Part shown: piece after piece, positions 36,501 to 45,201 of the stretch
Layout: every line of letters starts with the position of its first letter
Numbering within the stretch: the stretch's first letter is position 1
Source of the DNA: Lytechinus pictus
Taxonomy: Eukaryota > Echinodermata > Echinoidea > Temnopleuroida > Toxopneustidae
Assembly (NCBI RefSeq): GCF_037042905.1
Contig: NC_087261.1
Location: forward strand, 20,537,117 to 20,601,116
Length of the DNA stretch: 64,000 bases
Direction of reading: 5' to 3'
Position numbers and translations under genes: made by a program
The notes under the pieces: generated by a model
What the model saw: the letters and a program-made list of their open reading frames with translations, nothing else
What the model was told of the DNA's origin: nothing
Database searches by the model: none

Positions 36501-37579
36501 GTGAACGAGAAGGTTACTTCCGGGTAAAACGTAAATTTCTCGATTTTTAGGGTATCATTTTCTCTAAAATTAAAATATAAGGTGAGTTTGCGTCAAGTTG
36601 GTTCTGACATATTTTGAACAGTGACTTTTCTTCTTTCTAAAAAATCCTGATCGAAACAATTTGGTTATGTAGCAAAGTCAGGAACCAAAAGTGAAATTCC
36701 GACTACAAAATCGCAGTTAAAATATTACTAAAATAAGCATCAATTAAAGAGGTAAAAATGGTAGGTTGAAAATGTCGAAATATGGAAAATTATATACCAA
36801 ACTGTAGATGAAGGTCTTGAGAATAACTTACCACAATTCGTTTCGACGTAAACTGAAGTTAGCGACCAGTACAGAGCTATAACTTCAGCCCCTCCAATTC
36901 AGTTGGAAAATCAAGCCAAATTGATCGCACGTTTTCCTTCGGAGACCGCTAGAGGGCCGCTGAATAAATTTCCGTGAATATGCTCATTATCGCGCGAGCT
37001 GCGGTCTGACTGCAGAGGCATACCCATCAACTGCCCACAATCGAATTAATCTAGTTATATCTTGAATTTGTAAAATAGATGCCTATCTTTTTAGTAGTAA
37101 ATTGGTCATTTTTGAATTAAACTTTTTGGAGTTTGATGAACTTTTTTTTTTTTAATGTGTAAACTAACTCTTCTCTCTTCAATTGGGTTATATTAATTTG
37201 AAGTGTGCAAATTTTGTTTATTCAAAAGTTATTGCATTTGACTGTTTTGATACAAAAAAAATAATAACATTTGTGTGTGTGTATTAGGTTTTTACAGACG
37301 TGTATCAATCAGATATGATTATTTACGTCTGGGGACCGACCTTTAACGTCACCATCCGAAAGACGAAATGTGTTTAGACGTAATGTGTTTAGGTTTTTAT
37401 CAATGGAAATTGTTATTTTTATTTTATACAGCACTCCTGTGCGTGTCATCTTGACTAACGGGACAACCATCAAGGTCTCTGGGGAGTTAGTACTGGACTT
37501 TGCAGAATTCCTTGGTCAGAAAATCCAATACAAAGTTGGCAAAGATGGGTTGGTTTGTGAACTGAAAAAAGTAGAATGA
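28045..37579 (+). CDS. RPA-like OB-fold protein (four exons seen)
   Basis: Exons are 28045-28182, 28610-28810, 32396-32448 and 37432-37579 (TGA). Phases agree throughout (0, 0, 2, then completion), and each has AG/GT boundaries. The first contains ATG at 28078 (MAVVDDFITPPKV) and a basic SPKKKRLSVEG stretch; the reading frame is also open 5' of it, so an upstream exon is possible. The second encodes the OB-fold core: RRQLKLAEPGDDGHIISLTLWGEQA, then a beta strand and TKIE. The third adds NEIWLDGIVAGIRS; the last, VRVILTNGTTIKVSGELVLD and FLGQKIQYKV. The RRxLxLxD..G..I..TLWGE pattern matches single-strand-DNA-binding domains of replication protein A (RPA1). About 150 residues are visible against over 600 in RPA1, so it is not RPA1 itself. 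RPA-like genes are known cargo of animal Helitrons, and the gene lies between two halves of a Helentron-like terminal repeat. It may instead be a host gene. Confidence 0.65.
29537..30000. repeat. Dispersed 'GGGGTTAGTTGGCAC' motifs in both orientations
   Basis: GGGGTTAGTTG-type words occur at about 29540, 29740 and 29760, and inverted (GCCAACTAACCCC) at about 29720 and 29982. A further one occurs at 27310. They look like pieces of a low-copy repeat. No gene is present. All lie inside the first 3.6-kb intron of the RPA-like gene, except the one at 27310. Confidence 0.4.
30305..30743. repeat. (ACT)n/(CTA)n microsatellite, about 440 bp
   Basis: Nearly pure ACT/CTA triplets with interspersed ACC and ATT. 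Open frames on both strands through it (poly-Thr, poly-Tyr, poly-Val, poly-Ser) are by-products of the triplet repeat and are not genes. Confidence 0.95.
30805..31826. mobile_element. Element with TCTCGCCTGC ends enclosing a 180-bp minisatellite
   Basis: GTCTCGCCTGC (from about 30807) is inverted at the right as GCAGGCGAGAC (about 31813-31823). Inside, 30880-31600 is a tandem array of about four units of 180-190 bp, each with 'gggttatcaagtatc', 'aatcatgtga', 'aagtcaaggtcaaaggtcatt' and 'cttagactatgttgtggcatcaac'. No ORF is present. A fragment related to its left part (GGCGTCAACATTGAAATCTTAACCGAAGGTTAA-like) lies at 2340-2395. Confidence 0.6.
33100..33575. repeat. Minisatellite with interleaved units
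   Basis: Repeats of 'ggtgcacccccgggagtagatgaactgattagattttgggcgtgatccgc' and 'atgtcaaagggcaatcaacttggtctcaatatgct' alternate, with 'gggtggattttcatcaaacttggtacagg' in some units. At least four copies with unequal spacing, so a compound array. Confidence 0.75.
34199..34261 (+). other. tRNA-like promoter fragment (B box)
   Basis: Contains GGTTCGAACCC, a good pol III B box, with a weak A-box-like upstream sequence ('gcgtaagcgcattg'), followed by a long T run at 34262-34283. It does not fold into a full tRNA by eye. It is probably a SINE head or a tRNA relic. Confidence 0.35.
34524..35066. mobile_element. MITE of the GTCAAGTCCACC family
   Basis: The left end TTAAAGGTCAAGTGCACATCA and right end GGGGTGGACTTCTCCTTTA are inverted copies of each other and of the ends at 3651/6217. 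Arms carry related A/T-rich motifs. No coding capacity. Confidence 0.6.
35070..36360. other. Gene-free intronic stretch
   Basis: AT-rich DNA inside the last intron of the RPA-like gene. No exon or RNA gene recognised. A donor-like ATAAG|GTGAGT at about 36580, just beyond, follows a locally CpG-richer patch, but no coding frame supports it. Confidence 0.35.
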
Positions 37580-38680
37580 TTAAGGTATCTGTGTTGTGAA
37601 CAGGCGCGTACGCAGGGGGGTGGTTTTGGGGGTTAACCCCCCCCCCTTTGGCTCTGAAAACGTCTGAAACCCCCCCCCATCTTTGACAAAAAAAATAAAT
37701 AAAGAAATAACCTAACCTAAAAAAAAAGTTATGTTACTCTATCTGGACCTCAATTTTTTGTACGAAACCCCCCCCCCCCCCGTGAACTCTTTCTCCGTTG
37801 ATTGTCATTATTATGGTTGCGCTTTATCATATTTGTTAATTTCTTGACAGATTTATGAAAATAAGAAAATTTTTGTTATACAATAGGGATTTCTTTGTTC
37901 TTAGCAATAAATATGTGGTCTTTGTTTTTAATGGGTTAAAGAACTAATTATTGAACTTTATTGTAATATGATTATTATGAAAAGTGATTGTCAATGTTGA
38001 AATAATTATAAAATGTACGTAATTGTTAAAAGAATTACATGTTACATGAATATAATGAATAATGTTGCAAAAGTGATATGATTGTTGATTTCTTTATTAC
38101 AAAATTTATAACGTTTTACATTTACTTGTTTGTGTTATGACAATTTGAAAAGAAGTTTTGAGTTAGTATCATTGATAGCACTTTAAATTGTTTAGTTTTT
38201 GTCTGTTCTGTGTTTTGTTTGGATAATTCATTTGATGTGATTAATGTGGGACTCAAACCTACATGTACATGTATGAAGCAATGAGAATAAAAGTGATATA
38301 TTTTGTTAATTACTGTTTTCTAGTGATTTGTAAATGTGAATTGAAAATGTATTTTATTAGATTTTAAAGAGCACTTATTTGAACATGTATGTGTGTGTAG
38401 AGTGTAAACAGTCTTGTAGTCGTAAATTATTCTGGAAGTATATGGTCTTTTTGGTAAATTAAATTAAACTTACAAATTAAACAAAAAAGGTTTTGTGGTG
38501 CGACACATGATATTTTGGTATACTGATCCATATTGTTTATGGTAAATTTTGATTTAACAATTGCCAAAAAAGGAATGGGTGGGGGCGAGATGAATGTGGT
38601 GTTTGTGCTCCTTCTAACGTTGTTTTATAGTGATTGAAAGGTCTTTATTAAAGGTTTTTTTTCATTTGGATGACGTCATA
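37580..38680. other. 3' flank of the RPA-like gene
   Basis: Contains C-runs at 37640-37780 and AT-rich DNA with 'acatgtacatgta' motifs. AATAAA-like signals occur (for example near 38285, 'aataaaa'). No further gene is recognised. Confidence 0.4.
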
Positions 38681-38947
38681 GTCAAATTTTCGAATAAAGG
38701 CGACAATGCATAATTTGTCATATTTGTGTGTTATGTCTATGGGAGGTCACTTTTATCAAAACATGAATCTGCATGACAATGTTTTTTGACCGGGTATCTC
38801 GATTGTTATTCCACAGTTTTCTCCCAAATTTTAATATGTTGTAGCTGAGACTTTGGGCTATCGGTAATGTACGTGGTCTCCGTTTTTTGATAACATGTCG
38901 GAAACATGGTCAAATTTTCAATTCAAAATGTCACAAGCATATCGCCT

Positions 38948-38978
38948 TAATTTGTCAGCGTGACAAATTACCTCTAGT
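38948..38978 (+). mobile_element. Helitron-like 3' terminus (hairpin + CTAGT), first
   Basis: TAATTTGTC and GACAAATTA form a stem of 9 bp with a 4-nt loop, followed by CCTCTAGT and then T. A hairpin a few bases before CTAGT is the recognised 3' end of Helitrons, which insert before T. Confidence 0.45.
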
Positions 38979-39448
38979 TTTCTTTAATTTCCTCTAGCTC
39001 TTCATTTTGCCCTTTGTATTCTTATTTCACCCCTACCATGTTTCATTACACTATCCTCTCTGCTTCCAAGTGTATGCATTCTGATCATGTTTCCTCTTTC
39101 ATCCTTCGGTCCAGCTCATGTATTTTTACATGACTATAACCCGTCTCTCTCTCTCCTTCTCTATATCTATATTTTCATTAGATTTCATTATGATCATGAT
39201 TTTGATCATAATCATTTCTCAGTATTTTGTTCATCAGTTAAGTTATCACTTCAGTTCAGGTCACAGTTCAATCTATCAGTTCATCAGTTCATTCATCAGT
39301 TTAGCTCATCAATTCAGTTCATTTCACATCAGTTCAATCAATCAGTTCATCAGTACTTCATTCATCAATTCATATCTTAATACATCATTTTACATTAACA
39401 TTATATTGGATCATTGAATTGAAAATGAGCATGATCATAAAAATTGAA

Positions 39449-39492
39449 GACAGACCACCTAATTCGTCCTCATGACGAATTAAATTTCTAGT
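39449..39492 (+). mobile_element. Helentron-like 3' terminus (inverted repeat, hairpin, CTAGT)
   Basis: GACAGACCACCTAATT (inverse of 26375-26390) is followed by a hairpin, TAATTCGTC / GACGAATTA, and TTTCTAGT. The order (asymmetric inverted repeat, hairpin, CTAGT, then T) matches the right end described for Helitron2/Helentron elements. Confidence 0.5.
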
Positions 39493-39507
39493 TTAAATTA
39501 TTTTCAT

Positions 39508-39660
39508 AATTCTTAACCACTTGACTGCGTAGCACGTAATATTACGTGCTGGGCAAATAATTCTTAACCACTTGACTGCGTAGCACGTAATATTACGTGC
39601 TGGGCAAATAATTCTTAACCACTTGACTGCGTAGCACGTAATATTACGTGCTGGGCGAGT
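39508..39660. repeat. Three 51-bp tandem units with a perfect 18-bp palindrome
   Basis: Units start at 39511, 39562 and 39613 (TCTTAACCACTTGACTG...) and each contains GCACGTAATATTACGTGC, a perfect palindrome. A fourth, variant palindrome (GCACGTTATATTACGTGC) follows at about 39677. They lie at the left terminus of a TTAA element. Confidence 0.9.
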
Positions 39661-40265
39661 GTACGATCTGTGCTGGGCACGTTATATTACGTGCTTGACC
39701 TACATTATCTTCTGTTTGAGGTGTCAGCACCGCGCTGTTAATACCCCTACGATGAAAACAGCACATGTATATCAAATTTCAGACTATGGTCACCAGATGG
39801 CGCTATTCCACAAAAGTTATTGAAACTTTTGCAGTGATTTATAAATGTTTGTATTCACTTTTCCATAGTGATAGTGTACGGCGCTCAGTTCAAAATGGCG
39901 ACTCGCAGTGGAGAAGTGAATCAGAAGGATTTTGACAAAACTTTTGACGATATAGGAGTGATAAATTTAGTGAAAGACAATTTTAAAGCTAGAGCATATC
40001 AAATATAATATACAAAGTTAGAATTTTGGCTAAACACACTATTTGAATTTGATTTATATTTTTGAGCAAGTTTGGATCTGCACGCACTCACGAAATGTTG
40101 CATAAGTTCGAAACCCTGTACCCAGGGGTCACAATTTTGGTCTCAAAAGCTGTGCTAGACTTCAGTAAAACATCAGTGAGCGACGCGGTCAAGCGGCGAA
40201 TTAATATCACCAAAAAATGTTGAGGGGGCAGGCTGAATCAGCCCCCCCCCCCGGTCTTATTAGGG
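39517..40265. mobile_element. TTAA-flanked element, copy 2
   Basis: TTAA lies at 39513-39516 and 40266-40269. The right 200 bp match copy 1 (for example 'gaaatgttgcataa', 'ttttggtctcaaaag', 'gagcgacgcggtca', then G-run, TGAATCA, C-run). The left end differs from copy 1 and carries the 51-bp tandem array. No transposase. Confidence 0.65.
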
Positions 40266-40509
40266 TTAAGGTACTGAAAACACAGTTAAAATAATTGACA
40301 TGACTCCATCTATCACTGTTTGGTAAAATCTATTTAGAAGTACATATTAAAAAATATCTAATATGAGGTTATAAAAACTAATAAAGTTTAACTTAAGTAG
40401 AGTGGACCTTTTTGTCAAGTACTATTATCACAGGACTTTGTAATAATTTTCTTATTTGCTTTTATCTTGTAGTAAAATATATTTTTTGTTTTCCTTGTTT
40501 TATTTCAGA

Positions 40510-41433
40510 TTTCCCCAGCCTGGATCTTCTAGTGTATTCATTCGGAGCCCCCATTCTCCATGTAACGTCGCTACGCATCTCCACGACATGACAAGCATCC
40601 TCGACAAGAAGGAAGCTCCAAGGAAGTCTGTTCTATACCTTGTTGTAAATGGTGGGCCCGATTTTAATGTTAACCACTGGATCAACTTGTTCTATTACGG
40701 GAGATTTTTCAGAGATACCAACTTAGATTCTCTTCTTGTTACGTCGTACTGTCCTGGGGACTCCGCTTTAAACCCTATCGAACATCTGTGGGCCCCTTGC
40801 ACGAATGCATTGACATCGGTGTATCTTCCATCAACCTTAGATGGTGAAGTGAATCATCCATGCGCCCAGAGTGGACTGTCGGCAGAAGAGAGGCTGAGAA
40901 AGGAGCATCAAGTACATGTATTCAACAAAGCCGCTGCTGCTATAAGAGACATTTATTGGAGACATCTCCAGTTTAATGGACAGAGAGTGAATGTTTGCTG
41001 CATTCCCAGTGGAGTGACGAGTGGCAGTGAGGAGTACGACAGAATCAAACAAGCTCTTGGAGGTTCAGGAAAGACATTGAAGGACAGCAAGTTCTATAAC
41101 GATTTCAAGTTCTGTATGTCACACACTGATAGGCGTATAGGTACAGTTATATTTAGCAAGTGCCAGCAAGATGAATGTACACACTGCGTGAGGAACCCTC
41201 CTCGAGCTTCATCTGGACTCATGGACTATTTGAGGTCATTTTCAACGCCCTAGCCGAGCACAACAGTACCAGGGCATTTTCTTACGTTCAAGGAGTCGCT
41301 GCTTGCCCAACGTGCCGAACCATGTGAGCACCTTCCACAGTACAGGAGCAAAGGACTTGGAAGATGCTGTATCCCAGGGTGCAAGTACATGTATGTTTTT
41401 AGTAGTCAAAAGGATGTAGTCGACCATCGTTAA
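40510..41433 (+). pseudogene. DDE-type transposase/endonuclease C-terminal exon with one premature stop
   Basis: The exon follows an acceptor (TTTATTTCAG, ending 40509). It encodes KSVLYLVVNGGPDFNVNHW, then TSYCPGDSALNPIEHLWAPC, and a long C-terminal region (LSAEERLRKEH, CCIPSGVTSG, FCMSHTDRR). The pattern of an Asp after 'NGGP' and a Glu in 'NPIEHLW' is typical of the second Asp and the Glu of DDE nucleases. The frame is closed once by TAG at 41251-41253, then stays open for 59 more codons. That part ends with a Cys/His segment, RCCIPGCKYMYVF...DHR, and TAA at 41431. Upstream exons with the first catalytic Asp are not found. Family not recognised precisely. Confidence 0.6.
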
Positions 41434-42686
41434 ATTTGTATGAATTTCCATCTTATGTCTGCATAGCAGAACCAGGGATAAAGACATTTTTCTGCTACTG
41501 AACAAAGATTAGGATTGTCAACATAACTTTGCAAGTATGAGAATTTATTTCAATGAAGCTTGGAAATGCATGAATATCAGGCCAGATGACCGATGCCTCG
41601 TCAGTTAGTGTCAAGAAACTTTGTCCGCACCAAAATGTTGGTCAAGGTTATGATTAAATTTCTAGTAAACAACATTAGAATTTTGTTGTCAACGTTTCCC
41701 CGCTTTGCAAGAAATATGTTTATCTTGGTTATTTTCAAGTTAAATATCAATATCAAAACTTTTTTATTACGTTCTTAACAAATTGAAATCATGACAAAAT
41801 TTACAAAGGTTTATTAAGTGACATAATCTGAGAGATAGTTGTGATTATCCAAAAGATATTGAAATTTAGAGGGTCTACTGATATTTTATTTCCAAAACAA
41901 CCACTTGCCCGATCGGGCAATTGACTTTGAGAAATGCTTGCCCGCACATCATTTTCACTTGCCCCGGGCAAGCGGGTTTGTCGCGCCCTGTCAAATATAT
42001 GATTTACAATAACCGTAAAGTGGGAAGGGTTCCTACATGTAAAGAAATATGCAGTTCTATTAAAACGCAAAAAGAAAGGATGAATTGACTCTACACCATA
42101 TAAAATGGGAAAATTTTTCCCAATTGTCGGTTTGAGTCAATTACACTCAAGTGTTTATTTTTTTCTTCTTTCTTTAAACTCTTTCTCCCACTGATCCTCA
42201 CCCATCAATTTAAATATATATATAAAAAAATCAATATACGATTATCTTCCAACAAAGCTTTTGTATAAAATGATTTATAGTATAGTATTTGAATAATAGT
42301 AATTCAATATTATAAAATATATCAAGATGCCATTATGGGTAAAAGATAAAGAGATGGGTTTCAGTTTGGCTGCTCTCCCTTCACATTTTCTGTTTTTTTG
42401 TTTTGACGTTTTGTTTTTGTGCGTTTTATATATATAATCTTTATTCAGATTGTTGTACACTTTTTAAGTATAAACGTAGAGACTTATTCTTTTTTGTATT
42501 GTTTTACAAAATATGGAGATATGAATAAATACATTTTTTTATTATGGGATAGTCTATTCACATCTTTATTAAACAAAGTCTTATATATATCAATTTTATT
42601 ATTTGCTCAGAATTTAAAAAGTCTTTATGTTTGGATTTTTTTCATCATACAATACCGCATAATTATACAGTAAATACAAGTGAAAA
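41434..42686. other. Gene-free stretch with a short inverted motif
   Basis: No gene recognised. At 41908-41983 the motif 'cttgcccgatcgggcaa ... cttgcccgcac ... cttgccccgggcaag' forms nested palindromes. The rest is AT-rich. Confidence 0.4.
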
Positions 42687-42946
42687 ATGTATTTGCCAGC
42701 GTTACATCGTATAGCTGGCAAATGTTGTTTATACGGCAATAAGTGGTGAACACTAATTGTTCTCCGGCATGCGTGACAGAATTATTCAATTCCGTTGCGT
42801 CGAAGGTGTTTCATTTGAATATGAAAAGAGGGGATGCGAGATAAGGGTGTGGTGTTGTAGGGGAAGTCATTCTATCTTTCCAAGGACCGCACACTAGCAC
42901 GTTTTTTTTTTAAGAGTCTCCAGCTACATTACGTATATCTTCGAAC

Positions 42947-43453
42947 ATGGATCCGGCAAAAGTTTCTGAGCTTATTGATTCAAAATTGAGCCAGTCGCAA
43001 AATAAATTGCTAACAGACTTGGACGGTTTGATATCTAATAGGTTGAGCAATTTTCACCAGTCTATAAATGACAACCAGAAAGCATTAAGCGATGCACAAG
43101 TCGCAAAGATAGAAGAAATGCACACCAAGAACTTTAAGTTTCAGCGTAAAGGCAATGAAGAGCAGCATAAAGTGAATGTGAAAATTCATAGGAAACTTAA
43201 AGAGGCCGAGCATTGTCTCAACGAATCCAATGATACATCAGGAGCTGTCGCAGGTGCGAAGGACAAAATCGTCGAAGGTATAGACTTAGTTAAAAAAAGA
43301 CAGAAATTGATAAAAATGGCGGACAGTTCGCCATTAGGATGGAAGTTGGTTGCCGAATATGAGAGGAACACATTGGCCGATAATTCAGAAGATGAAAAGT
43401 GCATGATGAAAGCAGAAACGAGAGCAGAGAGCAAGGGGGGTTCACAATGTTAG
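42947..43453 (+). CDS. Coiled-coil gag-like protein of the YR element
   Basis: The ATG at 42947 (MDPAKVSELIDSKLSQSQ) opens a 168-residue frame. The first 60 residues are polar and heptad-like. Then come KFQRKGNEEQHKVNVKIHRK, a linker, GIDLVKKRQKLIKMADSSPL and GWKLVAEYERNTLADNSEDE, ending basic. This FKRKGN..Q / DSS..GW..V.EY pattern is familiar from proteins encoded next to tyrosine recombinases in marine-invertebrate mobile elements; its job is unknown, perhaps nucleic-acid packaging. It is uninterrupted. A possible short intron (GT at 43449, AG at 43494) would fuse it to the recombinase. Confidence 0.6.
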   Translation: MDPAKVSELIDSKLSQSQNKLLTDLDGLISNRLSNFHQSINDNQKALSDAQVAKIEEMHTKNFKFQRKGNEEQHKVNVKIHRKLKEAEHCLNESNDTSGAVAGAKDKIVEGIDLVKKRQKLIKMADSSPLGWKLVAEYERNTLADNSEDEKCMMKAETRAESKGGSQC

Positions 43454-43495
43454 CTGTGAAATTTCAATTTTAGACATGGTTTTTGTTTTAACAGG

Positions 43496-44514
43496 TTTAG
43501 GTCTACGCAAGGCGGTTTCAGATGAAGTAGAGGCATCGGGAGCAGTTACCAGCAAGCTTCGGAAACTATCAGATAGCATGGCATCTCATCTGGTGCATTC
43601 GAGAAGTGATGGGACTGTTAACAAGTATTATTCAACATTTAAGAGATGAGAAACATTTATTACCACAGAGGGTGGCAGAGCGATCCCGGCTGAGCCTATT
43701 CATATAGCTTTATACCTGACGAGTTTGATCGACGGAGGGAAATCTCCAAGTGTCATTCAAGGTGCATTGTATGCTATTAAATGGTTTCATAATTTGAGAG
43801 GTTATCAAGACCCTACAGCTAATAATTTTGTAATAAATATTGTTGAAGCAGCTGAGAGGGAAAACGTTAAGAAAGTGTCTAAAAAGGACATTTTGTCGAA
43901 TGAGCAGATTATTAATCTTTGCGACAAACATTCTGATACTCATGATGTTCTTGTTCTTCGTGATTTAGCATTCATTATTCTTTGCTTTAGTGGATTTTTT
44001 AGATTCGATGAGGCCAGATCTTTAAAATGCAGTGATATCAGTTTTTATGATGATCATATGTCCGTACACATTTCAAAGAGTAAGACAGATCAGAACAGAA
44101 AAGGAGATGATGTACATGTAGTTATTTGTAAAGGGAGAACAAATGCTTGTCCTATTAGCATTGTTAAGAGGTATATGGAGTTTGCAGGGATAGATCCGAA
44201 ATCAGATCAATTTTTATTTAAACCGCATATGCAAATAAGGGAAGAAAATTTCTGATACACAAGAATAAGCAAATGAGCTATACGAGAACACGTGAAACAG
44301 TGGTCGCTCGTCTTAAGGAGGTAAGCGGTGATTTAAACATTGGTCTCCATTCTTTGAGGGCAAGTGGAGCCACGGCAGCTGCCAGGGCAAAAGTAAATGA
44401 CAGAGTATGGAAGAGGCATGGTACTGTAGATGGAAAGGGGAAAAAGCGAAGGATGGTTATGTGGAAGATAGTTTAGAGGACAGGCTCACTGTATCTCAAG
44501 CTTTAAATTTGTAA
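43496..44514 (+). pseudogene. Tyrosine recombinase (phage-integrase fold), damaged
   Basis: The N-terminal core-binding part (LVHSRSDGTVNKYYSTFKR) has a TGA at 43647 where a Trp is usual (R-stop-ETF). The catalytic part then reads openly from 43650: FIILCFSGFFRFDEARSL (catalytic Arg), SKSKTDQNRKGD (Lys), then a frameshift near 44250. LHSLRASGATAAA (HxxR box) and KRHG (His) follow, then a second frameshift near 44415, after which the other frame holds DGYVEDSLEDRL with the catalytic Tyr and ends at 44512. All five catalytic positions can be identified, but the gene has one nonsense and two frameshift lesions. The family cuts and rejoins DNA through a phosphotyrosine intermediate. Confidence 0.8.
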
Positions 44515-44929
44515 TATGTTTTACTAGTGATGTATACAGTATAAAACTAGTGACTGACGTAAAGATATGTTTGAACAAACTATGTACAAGGATACGTGAT
44601 ATTGTGTTAAATTAATTAAACGTTTCAAGATTATTTCAGGAACACACTATTGCCAGCGATATTTGCATAGGTAAAAAAGAGTGCATATTTCCTTCGAAAT
44701 ATAGGAAGAAAAAAAAAAGAAAAAAAGTTTGATTCTGATTCATTACAAGTCAGCATAATCACAATGGTGTAAATAAGATCGAGAAGATAGAGATTGGTTT
44801 TTATTTTCTATTTTATCTCGGATTGAGGTTTAGTAAAATCTTTTCCCCTTCTTTGTAGTATCCTATAGTAGCTCGGCAGGCTATATCCCAAAATAGTGTA
44901 TATTTTGTTATTTTGTCAGAGTGACATCT

Positions 44930-45201
44930 GGGCCCCGTCTTACAAAGAGTTGCGATTGATTCCAATCAATCGCAACTATGGACGGCCAGCAAAGTCAACA
45001 TCTATTATGCATGTTTGTTCAAAATATTTTCTATGATGTATATTCATGCATTCAATGTTTTCTTGAAAATTCGCTATGCTTCTCTATGTTTACAACAACA
45101 GACATTGTGCAAATTTCCTGTAGAAAGAATTATGACACTGATGGATTTCCATAGAGTTACGATTGATTGGATCAATCGTAACTCTTCGTAAGATGGGGCC
45201 C
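44930..45201. mobile_element. MITE with GGGCCCC ends inside repeat B1
   Basis: Left GGCCCCGTCTTACAAAGAGTT and right AACTCTTCGTAAGATGGGGCC are inverted copies. Each is followed inward by a second small hairpin, CGATTGATTCCAATCAATCG and its partner. The empty site is preserved in B2 (45870, CATCTGGATGTG), which proves insertion. Length about 270 bp; superfamily not assigned. Confidence 0.8.

Larger units (their letters stand above)
33651..37012. mobile_element. Possible 3.4-kb element with CAGTCAGWCCGCAGC ends
   Basis: Left CAGTCAGTCCGCAGCCCG (33651) is mirrored by CGAGCTGCGGTCTGACTG (ending 37012). About 35-50 bp further in, 'TTTATTCAGCGG' (33685) is mirrored by 'CCGCTGAATAAA' (36957). No transposase ORF was found. 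A MITE (34524-35066) is inside. 'atgtagcaaagtcaggaacca' occurs in direct orientation near both ends (34033, 36667). It sits in the last intron of the RPA-like gene. Confidence 0.5.

Noticed and set aside
36370-36585. CpG-richer patch with ATAAG|GTGAGT as a first exon and promoter
   Set aside because: No coding frame or downstream partner exon found; falls inside a candidate transposable element.
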